Below the pieces are notes generated by a model. The model had not been told where the DNA came from and did not search any database. It saw only the letters and a program-made list of their open reading frames with translations. A stretch of 64,000 nucleotides of DNA from positions 183,248,204 to 183,312,203 of the forward strand of contig NC_135497.1 in assembly GCF_052857255.1 (NCBI RefSeq). The letters are read 5' to 3'. Below, in pieces: positions 1 to 12,699 of the stretch; within the stretch, counting starts at the first letter, position 1; each line of letters begins with the position of its first letter. The position numbers were made by a program, and so were the translations under genes. This DNA comes from Amblyomma americanum. Lineage: Eukaryota > Arthropoda > Arachnida > Ixodida > Ixodidae.

Positions 1-800
1 ATATCTCGCTGCCTGGCACCTTTCCTTAATGGGATATTATTACTTTTTTATGGAGGTTTATGGTGGCTGTGCACACTTATAGATATCTCAGAATTTTTAT
101 ACGAGGCCCCTCATACACCCTGATTTAGTAATGCATGCATGACTGCCATTTCACTGACTGAGTCACTTGTTTCCTTGTAATCTATGAAGGCCACATATAG
201 GGGTTGCTTAAATTCTACGCATTTCTCTGTAACCTGATTGATGGTGTGGACGTGGTTTATTGTCGAGTAGCCTGTACGAAAGCCAGCCTGATCTCTTGGT
301 TGATTGAAGTTTAATGTTGCCGTGATTCTATTGGCGATGATCTTACTAAGTACCTCGCAGCTAACGGACAGTAAGCTGGTCGGTCTGCAAGTTTTCAAGT
401 TCTTGATGTCCCTTTTCTTATAGATTAAAATAATATTAGCGTTCTTTAAAGATTCGGGTACGCTTGAGGTCATGAGGCACTGCTTATACGGGGTGACCAA
501 TTTTTCTAGCATAACCTGCGCCCTGTCCGGCCCCAGAGTAACCATATCCTGTTTCGGTGAGGGAATGCGTCGTCGGCTTTGGCACAAAAATCAGGCCACA
601 CCTCAGAGAAGGCTATACAATTCCATCAACAGGCGAATTTTTTTATATATCCGGCGGAGAACTGCGAGGCACCGGGATTCGAACCGCGGTCCTCTTGTGT
701 GCGAGGCTGATGCTCTAGCTTTACTATATATCATTGCGCATTCTTGATTTCCCGTTTAACTTTGCTTAAAAGGATGTCATTAACTCTCGTTTGTAAACTG
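1..800 (-). pseudogene. RTE-type LINE reverse transcriptase fragment (block A copy)
   Basis: The minus strand from 587 to 111 is open for 158 residues and reads as the first half of an RTE-clade reverse transcriptase. It shows NANIILIYKK, then a CRPTSLLSVSCEVLSKI block, then QAGFRTGYSTINHVHT, then a FIDYKETSDSV block where RTE proteins normally carry the first catalytic aspartate. These correspond to fingers and palm motifs 1-3. The YADD block and the C-terminus would lie left of the window. A tRNA-like SINE head interrupts it at about 640-745, and weak RTE-like sequence continues to about 800. The paralogous copy at 44540-46200 keeps the missing 3' part. It is a dead fragment; the family is inferred from motif spacing. 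Confidence 0.75.
640..745 (-). repeat. tRNA-derived SINE head (minus)
   Basis: On the minus strand there is a good RNA polymerase III B box (GGTTCGAATCC) preceded by a weak A-box region. This is the usual head of a tRNA-derived SINE in tick DNA. The same insertion occurs at about 46000-46100, so it predates the block duplication. No long variable part follows, so only the head is called. Confidence 0.55.
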
Positions 801-859
801 ACCCAGTTGCTCTTTTTCTTTGCCTTAACGAGTACCGCCTTCCAATGACATAGAGACCG

Positions 860-1830
860 CACTCAGTGAAAACTGAGTTTTTTTTAAGTTAGCAAAGGCC
901 AGAAAACGAAATGGCCGCGTCGCCATCCCCGGTCCATTTCCAAAGTAAAATGCGTGCGTCGACACCGAATTTTGGGCCTATATCCCAGAGGATGCGATAC
1001 ACCACCATTCCCTTCAAAACGGTGGCAACCCGCCCTCTGGGTAAGGATGTCATGAAATTGAGGATTTTCGAATAAAGTTTCTTAGCAGGGCGTCTTGAGC
1101 GCGAACGTTGAGCGTTGAGCGAATAAACTGCTCTCTTGCTTGGCATGGTTCCGTCCGGGCACTTGGTTCGGTCTTTCCGAGCGCCGCACCTGCGCCGTTA
1201 ATAGAAATAGGAAGCCCGCAAAACGCGGTAAATAACCTCGAAAGGTGTGGCGCACGCAAAGGCGTTTGACTGAGATAAATTAGGAGCCACGCACTCAGCT
1301 TGCTGGTGCGAAGGCAGCGTTGTTATGCAAAGTTCAGCTGCGTGCAACCGACGCGCCGAGCTTAGAGCAATGTTCTTGCAGCACAAAAGAAAACAAAGGA
1401 AAGCTTGGATTGTATCATTGAATTACGCTATATCAAGTCCAATCGACTTCCTGGAATAAGGGGACAGAGCACGAATTTCAGTTGCAATCAAAATGTTTTC
1501 ATCGTCATCTCATTCTGTACTGTTTTCAGATTCCTCCTTCTCGACAAGTATTTGCACGCAGCTTGGATGGATGAAAAAAAAAAGTACCTGTATGCTCCAG
1601 AAACAGAGCAACTGCCAGCGGTTAATTACTAAGTGCAACGACACCGTTCCGTTTCAATCTTCCCGTCCTCCCAATAACCTGAGGTAGATCTTTTCCCGGG
1701 ATTTTGCTTGAAAATTTTGACAGGGTGAAAGCGCAGGATTCATGCACCGTCAGGTGTACTGTTAAATTGATTATATATTCCAACACAGTAAAATTACATC
1801 TCAAAACCAATTGTATTACTAATTGTTTTG
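860..1830. repeat. Dispersed repeat of unknown class, copy 1
   Basis: This stretch aligns by eye with 13780-14630 and partly with 46225-46320 and 46709-46830. Shared landmarks are a block near 890-1060 containing CGCCATCCCCGG and CAAAACGGTGGCAACCCG, then one near 1290-1400 with GAGCCACGC and TTCAGCTGCG, then GATTCATGCACCGT near 1737. The element contains no convincing protein. It could be a non-autonomous DNA transposon or Helitron, but I found no termini. Confidence 0.5.
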
Positions 1831-2440
1831 TGCTATCATAGATTAATACGCATTTCACTTACAATTACAATTCACCTCAAGTGACAGGTGGTTATGAATT
1901 GTGGTGTGAATATTCATCTTAAAGGCATTTCTTGCAAAGCAGCAGCGACCGTGCCTTCTGTTCGGCGTCACAGACTTTTCTGCGTGAAAGCAGGCAGATC
2001 GTATCGGAAGTCGAGATGGCTGTTTCCCTTTTACTCATCAGACTGGTCCAGGCATCCGCCCAAGCCACCGGAGTCCTGAACTGAGGAGTCCGCCTACCTG
2101 ACTCGTAGAACACTTCAATGAAATGATAAATGTTTTATCTCTCTCTCTCTCTCTTACTTCTTGTTCGTCTTTTTCAGAGTTTTTGGCTTGCAAAGCTCTC
2201 GGTGTTTTAGAATCCTTAGCGTCCTGCAGTTTCGGCAAACACGATGGTTGGTAGCGATGCGAATGAAGCGCAGAGAGTCGTCAGGCTCATTAGAGACTAC
2301 TAGACCACACATACGAAGTGCTCCGTAGTTCTTGAGTGTACCTTTCTCTCGTCCTTCATGCGCTTTATTGAAATCGTGCAACACTAGCTATACAGCCAAG
2401 CCACAAACGTTAATATTGGCACACTTTCCGCACTAAGGAC
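1831..2440. other. No gene; 3' flank shared with unit C
   Basis: No coding signal is visible. A (TC)n run lies at 2138-2153. Two parts resemble the region 34590-34900: about 2000-2040, and 2260-2345 around the string CTCATTAGAGACTA. They therefore belong to the flank of the gene-like unit and were lost or replaced in block B. Confidence 0.5.
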
Positions 2441-4150
2441 CACACCTTGCAATTCAGTGAAGGTTTTTTTTCTGGACAAATCTTGTATTTCTTTACAAAA
2501 CAGTACTCCAGAAAATATCAGCAATACATTGGAGAAAAAACAAGCAGTTAATAACATTGAGCCAAGACATCTGAGCAACAATTTGAAAAATTTAGACGTA
2601 ATTGCCACGTTGAGACCGTAAAAAGATAAATATTCTATGAAGCGGAAACACATCTAATGTCCAGATACTGTGAAAATGTGAACGGTGCCATGTCCACGAG
2701 GTCGATCATGGGTCGAGGTTTTCATGCGTGCGAAAATGTTTTTGTCCTTGAAAAGCAGGCGGCCAGGTCTACCTTCAGCTTCAAGTACATAACCACACCA
2801 GCGGGGCGGATGAGCGCAGAAGCCGCGATCGCACGTTGGGTCTCCAGAACACGAACGCCAGTCCTTGCCTCATCTTCGTTATTCTGGCTCACTCATTCGA
2901 TCTGAAGACCCATCACTGGCGTTCGATCTTCTTCCCCTGTGCGGCGTCCTGTAGCCACTCCGCTGGCGATAACGTCATGCTAACCGTCGACTGAGGACGC
3001 GCATACGGCAGGGCATGTGGTAAGACGCAACGAAGGCCAGGTGGTAGCAGCGCGCAGACCTACCAGCAGCAAGGTCTGTGGCGCGGCGGAGTATTTGAGC
3101 GCAAGCGTGGACGAGAACCGGGCGTAGGTCGACGAGGTGTTCCGCTTCTTCGGGCTGCTGTTGGCAAGCGTCGGCACAAGGTAGACCGACGGCGGGGTCA
3201 CTCGCAAGACGGAGGCAGACGAGGACCACGACGAGGACCGCGGGCGCAGGCGAGGACCACGACGTGCTTGGCGTCGAGCGCGGTTACGACCGACCCGCTG
3301 CACACGTTGATCAGCGCGATCACCTTTGCCGTCAGGTGTAGGCACCGCGCACTGACGGAGAATTGCGAAACGGTTGGTCTGTGCAAAGGCACGAATATGT
3401 TTCGGAGACTGGACGAAGAACACAACGTTTTCTGCTGCGCCGGTGAGGTGAGCTCTGCTCACAGCCGGACAAAGAGCACGTGCAGTACCTCCATTGACTA
3501 GTGTCCGCTTTCTCCCTGGCTGCCAGGCTTGAAGCATGAAAGAGGGCTTGCACTGCTGTTGCAACTCAAACCTGCAGGGCTGCTGCATCCTCATTGGGGC
3601 AGGGCACACGACAGCTTTTCCCCGTTGAACTGGGGCGTTCCGAGCTCGGCTACCACCGTCGGCTCATGCGCCGCACCAGGCTTTGAGAAAGGCTCCGCAG
3701 CAGTGCCAAGGGACGACGTGGTCGTCTCTGAGCGTCGCCGGTGCCGTCAGTGCTGGTTCTACAGAGCGCTGGAACGTCGTCGCGTTGCGCCGAGTTCGAG
3801 ACAGCGATGCCGTACCTTTGGCGGTATCTTCGAGCAATGCAGCAGCAATGACGCTGCTCTTGGGGCTCGAAAACTGTCCTCGGCCTGCGCGAGACGCTCC
3901 TCGCGTCACTAGCGCCGAACGCAACTTGAAGACGGGCGCCACGTGACGAACGAGGGTGAAACGAGCTCCCTTCATCGTTGTCTTCGTCGTATCTCGAACA
4001 GTGCCCGGATACCGACTGATGTGCTCTTTGTGGGCAGGAGATTGCTCGATTTTGAGAAGAGGGCTTTTTATACCGTGAAGCGGATTAAGGGACATTATTC
4101 GGGATAAATGTTTGTGTAATCTGCCGCTTCGTGACGTCATCAATGAAAAT
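2440..4150 (-). pseudogene. GC-rich spliced gene-like unit, copy A
   Basis: I do not recognise the product. On the minus strand a TATA-like box lies at about 4060-4072. The first ATG follows at about 3979 and opens a frame beginning MKGARFTLVRHV. Exon 1 carries conserved FELQQQC and MLQAWQPG stretches. It is followed by a GT-AG intron at 3379-3488 whose acceptor reads TTTGCACAG, and exon 2 starts at ACCAACCG. The C-terminal block (residues AEHLVDLRPVL, then LRRATDLAAGR) is open at 3229-2975 and aligns with copies B and C. Relative to C there is a 4-base insertion just before the donor, so splicing puts exon 2 out of frame, which is why I call it broken. A 3' block with RPAG, then YLKLK-like residues, follows near 2800. 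It could be a retro-element or a small gene family. Confidence 0.45.
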
Positions 4151-4339
4151 GAACTATAAAAGAAAGCGGATGAATAATAATAAGCAGTAGGGAGAAAAAG
4201 GGAATGTCTGAAATTGTTCTGGTGCGGCCCATGACCTCATTGGTGGACATTGTCTTGCCGAATTAATCCAATGCCAAATTAATGTTTCTCCCATTGTTAA
4301 ATAGTATGTTACAAGACTACTTGATGACCTTCCGCTCAC
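4151..4339. other. Spacer between unit A and LINE fragment
   Basis: AT-rich spacer whose counterpart in block B is 48870-49070. No gene or RNA is visible. Confidence 0.5.
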
Positions 4340-5185
4340 ATGTTTCAATTGCGACTGATGCCCCGATGTGTCAAGAAAAAGCAGATCTTAGGCATTTACT
4401 CCCAATCCCATGACTGGTCTTTTTCCCTCCGTCTTCAACATTTCACGCCTATTTATTTGGCCGAGTTTCTCGAGGTGGTTCTTGCGCTGCGCAAGGTACC
4501 GAGCTCTTTTCCCGAAGTAATAAAAGTTATGGTCTCATTATCCTTATCCATTTCCTTGTCCGCCTGTACTGAATCACAGCCATTTCGAATACTAAAATTT
4601 CTGATCCCTCTGCATGTCCAATAAATTCGGTTTGTTTGGGGTCCTGGACACAGGGGCCTTAATTTAAATGAATCAGTTCATGTTTTAGCGAAGGCAGCGC
4701 TGTGTGGTCTGATCGTTGACCCCTTCCAACCTGTGCGTTCATTACGGCGGCGGGGTTTCTTACATATACATTTTGAGAGAACTTGGCGTATCAGCACTTG
4801 CTTCCTTGGACGATTTTCAGCACCTCCTGTTCCCTTGGAGGAGTAAAGTCTGGCGATCTCGCAAACTTGAAGTTTTCTTCACGCGTCTACGTTGCTGTGT
4901 GCCGCAACTAAATTTTTACCTCTACTGGCCTGGTCTTGCGATCTCCCCATTATGTCCGTATTGTGCTGAGCTGGAAACAGTAGAACACTTTCTTCCCTAC
5001 TGTCTTCGCTACTTGTCGCTAAGGAGGCGACTGTTAGAAGTCCAAGTATAGAAACTCAGTTTGCGTCTGTTTTCTGCGGTTGTTCTATCCATTGGCGCTT
5101 GCATGCTTGGACATACCAATCGGAATGTTTGCTCTGCCGTTCAAAATTTTCTTCTAGAATCAGAACGCCTACCTCCATAAGCTTT
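4340..5185 (+). pseudogene. I/Jockey-like LINE: RNase H and C-terminal zinc-binding fragment, block A
   Basis: Conceptual reading with frame changes gives a degraded RNase H domain (VVLALRKVPSSFPEV, then a serine-rich tract, then a block matching W-V-P-G-H-R-G-L with the following LNES-V). It is followed by the C-terminal region of tick non-LTR elements: RLRCCVPQLNFYLYWPG, then the zinc-binding pattern CPYCAELETVEHFLPYC at about residues 84-100 of the frame 4716-5051. Block B (49080-49905) is the parallel copy and keeps a longer frame. In-frame stops and frameshifts show that it is dead. The upstream reverse transcriptase is missing (5' truncation). Confidence 0.65.
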
Positions 5186-6350
<1,165 letters not shown>

Positions 6351-6353
<3 letters not shown>

Positions 6354-6639
6354 CCTGTAGCAGTATGGCGCCTCATTCTGATCAGAAACCGACCACTCAT
6401 TGAGAAAACTAAGCTTTCATCAGCTAGGAATGACCAAAAATTGGAATATACACTTAACCTCCGCCTAAAGGATATGACGCCATAGCGTAATGCGTTAACT
6501 CCTATATATGCAGAAGGTCATTCTGTACTTTGCATACATAGATCCCTGGGAGTCCCCATACCCCTCGTAATGCAGTGGTGCAGCGGGAAAGCGATGCGCC
6601 GCTGCCCTGCGATGGCACGTGCTCCCAGCGGTGGGCCTT
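6351..6639. other. Dispersed repeat remainder
   Basis: Collinear with block B 50700-50985 (landmarks GAAAACTAAGCTTT and CGCCTAAAGGATATGACG). No gene is visible. Confidence 0.45.
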
Positions 6640-6912
6640 GTGCGACCCCAGGTTGCTCTTCCTGATGGACCAATCTTTAATTTTAATGCCAACTGCCACT
6701 ATGGGCGTGGCGGTTTGCTCACTATCCGGTTGACAGGTTGGGATGACGTCGCAAGGTCACGTGACATAGGTGGCTCACAAGCCTCGTAGGTTGCTCCTTG
6801 TTCACCACCTGCCAGAGCAATGTCCGTGATTTTTCGCTCAGGAAACCAACGCCGACAACGCCAACACGGCATTTTCTGGAGAACCGGGCACATAACGCTG
6901 TCGCGTTACCAT
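6640..6912. repeat. GC-rich tick-type interspersed repeat
   Basis: The segment contains GGTTGGGATGACGTCGCAAG, then TTTTCGCTCAGGAAACC, then CGCCGACAACGCC, and ends at ACGCTGTCGCGTTA. Block B has it at 50990-51245, and partial copies lie at 34186-34260 and 41545-41720. The sharp end at the TTAACGCTGTCGCG-like motif in every copy suggests a transposon terminus. The class is unknown, possibly a MITE. Confidence 0.6.
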
Positions 6913-8084
6913 GTGAGCGTGATCACCGGGTTGTATTTGCGGATCTCCGCGGATAGCAACGCCTCCTTTCGGTTCAGTGTTCTAGCCGATGAATGCGTCT
7001 TTTCCTGCTGGACGCTATAAAGCACGTACTGACACGTTTTAGCGGTCAAACTAGCGAATAAACGCAGGCAGGTGAAGAAAAGAAGTTGAGACATCCTGTG
7101 TACATTTTTATTTCTGATACTCGATTCGTTCCTGGTTTCCACCGCAATTTTCCCGTTCAGCGCGGATAGCAATCACAGTGGATTGACACGCCTGAACTAC
7201 GCTTCGAATCTCCCTTTGGTAATTTTTCAGCCTTGGCAGCATCTTTTGGCTCATTTACCACCCCTCCTAAAGCTTTATTTGAATGCATGTGGCAACTAGC
7301 ATTGGATCTAGCGACTTCTAAAAAGCGAAGCGCACCTTCCGAGTAATCGCTGAAGCGTAGAGCGCCCTTCAGTGCTCGTGACTTGGCGGCGGTGGAGGCA
7401 TCGAGGCACCCAGTTCTCGACTCAGTCGCTGAGCCAGCTGCTGATGACGATGTTTTGCCGGAAGCGAGGGGGGGGACCCTGCACCTGGTGCAAGTCTGCC
7501 ATCACGGTGCTGAGCTGCCTGACACCTGCAACGTGCGCAGTCCAGTTACCTCTTCAAGTGCTCGACGCTGACAAACCACTGGAACGTGCGCACAAAATAC
7601 GAAAGAGGAGCGCAAGGCGTAATTCGCTCGTTTCATCTTTCCATGAAAATCCGCCGCTCATTTACGCTGGGCGTATCCTTTCGAGCATCTGTTTTGAACG
7701 AAAATCGCGCATTTAGGGGTGAACTAAAGGATAATGATGAACAACAAAAATTGCAAACCGTGCATGGACCCTTATTTCCCTTTTGTAGCGCTCAGAAATT
7801 GTCAGCGCGTTGACAGTGTGAATTTTGGACTTCAACCTAAGCTTTTGCTTTCATAGTTAACTGCACTCGCATTTCATTTTATTCTCAGAATTTTTACAAT
7901 CAGAATTTGTACTCAAAGTGACAATGCCTGGGAGCGGAACGCAAGGCTCTGCTACACCTACGGCTGTGTCGGTAACAACGAAGGAAACGAAAAACAAAAG
8001 GAAAATAAATATAAGATAATTTACAAACATGCTTAGGAGCCAGTTCCCCACGCACAGGATTACACAGTCAAGAGTGTGAATTAG
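6913..8084. other. Anonymous duplicated sequence
   Basis: Collinear with block B 51245-52439. A plus frame at 7372-7716 aligns with 51828-52073 (shared LPLQVLDA, KIRKRSARRNSLVSSFH). Both copies share a pattern of open sequence, but no family is recognisable and the N-terminal parts do not agree, so I do not call a gene. Confidence 0.35.
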
Positions 8085-8325
8085 CGTTTTTTTTAGGCGA
8101 CGAAAATGGCGCAGTAACTTCCTCGCTTATGACCAGACACTTCAACCGAGCCCTCAGGGAAGGGAGGAAAGTGGAGATGAAAGAAGAATAGAGAGAAAGA
8201 GTTGCTGTATTGGACGGCGCCGTAGTAATTTCGAACGCCTGGGGATTATTAACATGTATACTGATAATGCACAACACACGGACGGGTTATGCGTTTCGCG
8301 TCCATTTAGAGAGTCTCATAATTTA
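8085..8325 (-). repeat. Ruka-like SINE, 5'-truncated (minus)
   Basis: It reads as the reverse of the tick SINE body. The tail part has AATGGCGCAGTAAC and the purine-rich GGGAAGGGAGGAAAG tract, followed by CCTGGGGATTATTAAC. The tRNA head is missing. The orthologous copy in block B is 52440-52676, so it inserted before duplication. Confidence 0.7.
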
Positions 8326-8332
8326 AATTTTT

Positions 8333-8480
8333 TTTCATCAGTCTGACTACGCCCACTGCAGGTCAAAGGCCTAGCCCATGTCTCTCCAATTAACCCCGTC
8401 CTTTACCAGCTGCGGCCACCCTATGGATGCAAACTTCTTGATCTCATCCGCCCACCCAACTTCCTGCCGTCCCCTGCTAC
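8333..8480 (-). pseudogene. RTE LINE C-terminus fragment, block A
   Basis: The minus strand reads SRGRQEVGWADEIKKFAS, then a W-x-QLVKD block and a WRDMG block, which is the usual RTE C-terminus (G-R-x-K-x-x-W-x-D-E-I). It stops abruptly at 8480, where block B continues. This is the left edge of a deletion in block A. Confidence 0.7.
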
Positions 8481-9859
8481 GGTGTACACAGGCGCACGCA
8501 AATTTACTACACACGGTTTTGTCGAACGTTTTTTGTTCGGCAACACGGTGATTTAGCCCCACAGCACTTTCTGTTTAAAAGCAGCAGCATCAAAAGCTGG
8601 TGCGCCACCAGTACTGGAGGCTTATGAAACACTGCGCGGAATGCTAACCTTGCCGTGCTGCCTTATCAAAACCAGTGCGACATGCGTCGTCTGGCCCGGC
8701 GTAACTCTTCTAAAACCCTGCCATTGATACCGGAATAACTTTGGGGCTAGTATCATCATCTGTCCTCATGTTTGTTTACAAACGTCAAAATTGTGTATAG
8801 ATCGTTTGTCCTGTGTGTAACGCGAATGGCAACAAAAATAAAATAAAAAAGGAAATGAAAAATAACAATTCTGCATACAGGCTTCGTGTCTGCTGGCTGA
8901 TATGTCTGCTGCCTCGTCCGTCGGTTGCCAGCAGTTTAAATGCTGCTTACACTAAACAAAAAGAAGTACCCTAGAAATAGTTATTTCCCGTTGCTAACAT
9001 CAGGAAACGTAACCATATGAGAAGTTGCTGCTGTATACCAGCTTCATTTCCCGTGATTTTTGCAAGAGCACCCGCTGAAATTGGGCAACGGAACCATTGA
9101 CACGCAGAAACTTAGCGAGAAAGGAAACCTTTCCATTTGGCTCTCGTCGTGGTCGAAACTGCTCTGGAGGCGACACGAAATGGAGCGGCGGTCCGTGATC
9201 AACACAACTGTCTGTTCTTGACCGGAGGGAGCTCCAAAACAGCTTCGGCCGCAGACTAGGCCACTGTACCATGCAGACAGATAACCAGTATGTATACATC
9301 ATATGGCATGCGCAGCATAGCTGCTCCGCACTTGTCTGTCGCGGCAAGCATTAGCACAGAAATGTAGAATGCCCCCTCTTCGATGGTCAAATCTCTTCTC
9401 CCTTTTCACTGCTACAATATACCTCTATCTCTAAAAACGGCCTCGGTAAGCACTACGTGGGAGTTGCATTGCCAGTGACTTTGGTTTCATCAGTGGAGTC
9501 CTCTTCGGTCGCACCTTTTTTGTTCGTTCTGCATTGAGTACTGCATCGTTTTAATTTTTTTAAGGAGTCCTTGTTCCCGTTTGCATCACTCAAAATAAAA
9601 ATGGCAGAGCACTGCAGTCTGCTGCAGTGGAGAAATGCGAAAGCATTTACGCCTGAACGTCAGCATCTTTTTTTTTGCGCGTCATTGTTGTCACGTTACA
9701 ATCATCACGTGACCATTGGATGACGTCTGCAACTTTTTTCGCAATTTATCGTTGTCTAACATCAGTACACATCCCCAACACATTTTACCGTCGTACACAC
9801 CACAACGCGTTCACTTCGTGCCCTTCTAACACGCTTTAACCAACGACTCTTCGTGTATA
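8481..9859. other. Anonymous sequence; duplicated up to about 9465
   Basis: From 8481 to 9465 it is collinear with 55138-56126. Beyond 9465 it is unique in the window and AT-rich. Short minus frames near 9000-9347 show no known domain. No gene is called. Confidence 0.4.
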
Positions 9860-10590
9860 CAAACTTTTTTTACTTCCAACGCGCACCGTAGGAGTTCAAC
9901 GGATGTACATTAAATAAAACGTAAAAAACTTTTTTTTTACTTCCAACGCGCACCGTAGGAGTTCAGCGGATATAGATTAATTAAGCCGCAACAAACTTTT
10001 TTATTTCAACGCGCTCCGTAGGAGTTCAGCGGATGTAGATTAAAAAAGACGTAACAAACTTTTTTTACTTCCAACGCGCACAGTAGGAGTTGAGCGGATG
10101 TAGATTAAATAAGCCGCAAGAAATGTTTTTTTTTACATCCAACGCGCACCGTACGAGTTCAGCGGATGTAGATTAAATAAGCCGCAACACACGTTTTTTT
10201 TTACTTCCAACGCGCACCATAGGAGTTCAGCAGATTTAGATTAAATAAGCCACAACAAACTTTTTTTACTTTCAACGCACACCGTAGGAGTTCAGCGGAT
10301 GTAGATTAAATAAGACGCAACAAACGTTTTTCACTTCCAACGCGTGCCATAGGAGTTACGCGGATATAGATTACATAAGCCGCAACAAACTTTTTTTACT
10401 TCCAACGCGCACCATAGGAGTTCAGCGGATGTAGATTAACTAAGCCGCAACAAACTTTCTTTTCTTCCAACGCGCACCGTAAGGGTTCAGCGGATGTAGA
10501 ATAATTAAGACGTAACAAACTTTTTTACTTCCAACGCGCACCGTAGGAGTTCAGCGGATGTAGATTAAATAACACGCAACAAAATTTTTT
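9860..10590. repeat. Minisatellite, 11 units of about 65 bp
   Basis: Units begin with ACTTCCAACGCGCACCGTA at 9872, 9939, 10003, 10067, 10135, 10203, 10268, 10333, 10398, 10463 and 10527. Spacing is 64-68 bp. Each unit has a T-run, a conserved CGCGCACCGTAGGAGTTCAG core, and an AT-rich GATTAAATAAG part. Length varies mostly in the T-run. No coding potential. Confidence 0.95.
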
Positions 10591-10636
10591 CATTGATACT
10601 TTTTTCGAGACAATTTGTTTCTCTTTCTGGAGGCCG

Positions 10637-11373
10637 GTGGAGCTGGTCTTCAGCACTTGCTTGTTCGTCAGCTTGTTTCAAGGTTTTTCTCCTTTAAAAC
10701 AGCAAACCGTCCTTCCTGCTAGCCGTGTTAAACAGACGATTAGGTGCTCATTTGCTTATTCTGTTTGCGTCCACTGGCATAGGAGAGTGGGGACTGTGTC
10801 GGGTTTTCTTAAGTCACCGGCACATTATATTTGCTCACTTTACGGTTTTCCTTCGAATTCCTCCAAAAGACAGATTGCAAAAGTTCTGACTGAGACGTTG
10901 ATTCCTGTACCGATGTATTGGCAGCGGAACACGTTCAATCGGCCACAAAGACTTCCTTGTTTAAACTTCACACGCCAACTTTACCTGTCAAAACGTGGCT
11001 TCGCGAAAAAGGGACTTTTGTTCCATAGTCAATGAACTGTCGCTTGTGTCAGCAGCCAGAAACTATTGATCATTGTTTTGTGTCTTGCTGTGATGCCGTA
11101 CTTTTTTTTTTGACATTCTTCAACGGAGTCTCAAAAAGGGCATTGAGATTACACACTATACTACAAGATTTTTGCCTAAAGTGGAAGGTTCCAAGGCGCT
11201 ATTTAATCTTTTACTGCTCATGGGACTGTTTAGCCTGTGGAAGAGCCGCCACGTTCATCGAAGTCTCTGTTAAGAGAGCAGTGTGCTGCGGTGCGGGGGG
11301 TACATGCTGCGCAGGACCGACTTACTCGATGCATGCGTGTGTCTCCCGGAATTTTGATGTGCGGGCAAAGTGA
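10637..11373 (+). pseudogene. LINE C-terminal zinc-binding fragment
   Basis: Reading across one stop and a frame change gives LPVKTWLREKGTFVP, then CRLCQQPETIDHCFVSC followed by DAVLFF. This is the zf-RVT-like C-terminal module (C-x2-C, E-T/S, H, C) of tick non-LTR retrotransposons. The upstream frame at 10637-11035 carries no recognisable reverse transcriptase motif. It is a small 5'-truncated relic. Confidence 0.6.
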
Positions 11374-12699
11374 GAGCAGGATGCTGGTGTGACTGTGCAT
11401 GACGGGTTGCGGGATGCGACCCCGTTAAGTCGGGATTGAGCCTGTAAGGTCGGGTGTACTTCCATGCAATGAGGAAAAATGCCCTTCGTGGCGTATGTGT
11501 TGCGTGCCCTCCTGACACACGGAGGGCCTGGTTTCGAGCCGCAATGCTTGCAAATGTTTTTTCGAATGGTCATTTTCGTGCGGACAGGGTCTGATGACAT
11601 GCTCAGGCGACACGCTCTGGCGACACTCTCTGCTGACTGGTCCTGTATACGTCAGTCATGAGACAAGAAATGCTTCCGCATTAAGTTATTGCATCACTCC
11701 TTCTTGATAACGGTTCATGATTTAAAGTTCGTAAGGAGGCCAGGATAAAACCCATTTTATTTCTCCTGCTCTAACGGCAGATGACTGGAAGTTTAAAATC
11801 TTTCTATGAGAAAACGAAGCAGCACGAAAAAAACTGGGACGACAAAGACACACATACGACATACGACATGCTGCTTCGTTTTCTCAAGATGGATCATTAC
11901 CAACTGGCCCAAACTTCGGTGCTTTTGCACAAAATCTTTCAAAACTTAAGTGGTTGTCTCAAGTATTTTTCGGAACGTATATTTGAGGACCTGCATAGTG
12001 ATCGTGGCCTGATGTACAATCATGATTCTTTTTCAAATGAATCGGTAGCCAACGTATTTACTATTCCCGCCTTCAGTAAGCGCGCCATCGAACCACAGCG
12101 CAAAGCATAGGCTTTTTTCCTTGCACACTGCAACGCCCACGGCCCCGTAAGAAAAATTGTTTTCTCGTATTTATGGTGTATCATACACGGCGAGTCCATA
12201 GGCTGCTAAGCACTAAAAGCATATTGCAGGAAAAATACGTACGTCGAACTGTCTAGTGATTAACACGCAGGTTTGACCGATTACGTTTGCAAGCCGTTGC
12301 GATCACTCGAGCGTTGACACAAGCGGAGTTCATGCCTAGGCACACCATTAAACACGTGGTCATCGCAGAAATTCCGGTATTTTCGGTCCTTAGGCAGTCG
12401 AGGTGCTCCTATAAGTGCCAAAATTTCCTGTCACTATATACATTAAAAAAAATAGTCGAGGTCAGCTTACAATCTAAGGTCATTCTCCAGCGAGAGCTAC
12501 CTGTATAACAGTACTAAGCGGCTATGATTGGCTCAATGGGTCTTTCTGCTTTCAGTAACTGTAGGTGTGGCTTTTCGATAACAATAAAAAATACTAGCAA
12601 TGCACAGTTGTTGCGACCAGAACATTTTTTTAATTGCTTTCCAGAATGCCGGACTGATACCTTGTGGTAGCTGAAATGAGTGTATCAATGCACTCCATG
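11374..12699. other. No identifiable gene
   Basis: A plus frame at 11781-12110 (109 residues) starts MTGSLKSFYEKTKQ and is fairly hydrophilic, with no motif I know and no second copy in the window. Frames near 11270-11613 on the minus strand overlap without support. I see no RNA gene or repeat with defined edges. Confidence 0.4.

Noticed and set aside
11781..12110. 109-residue plus frame as a host gene
   Set aside because: No domain, no paralogue and no splice context; length is within chance for AT-rich DNA.
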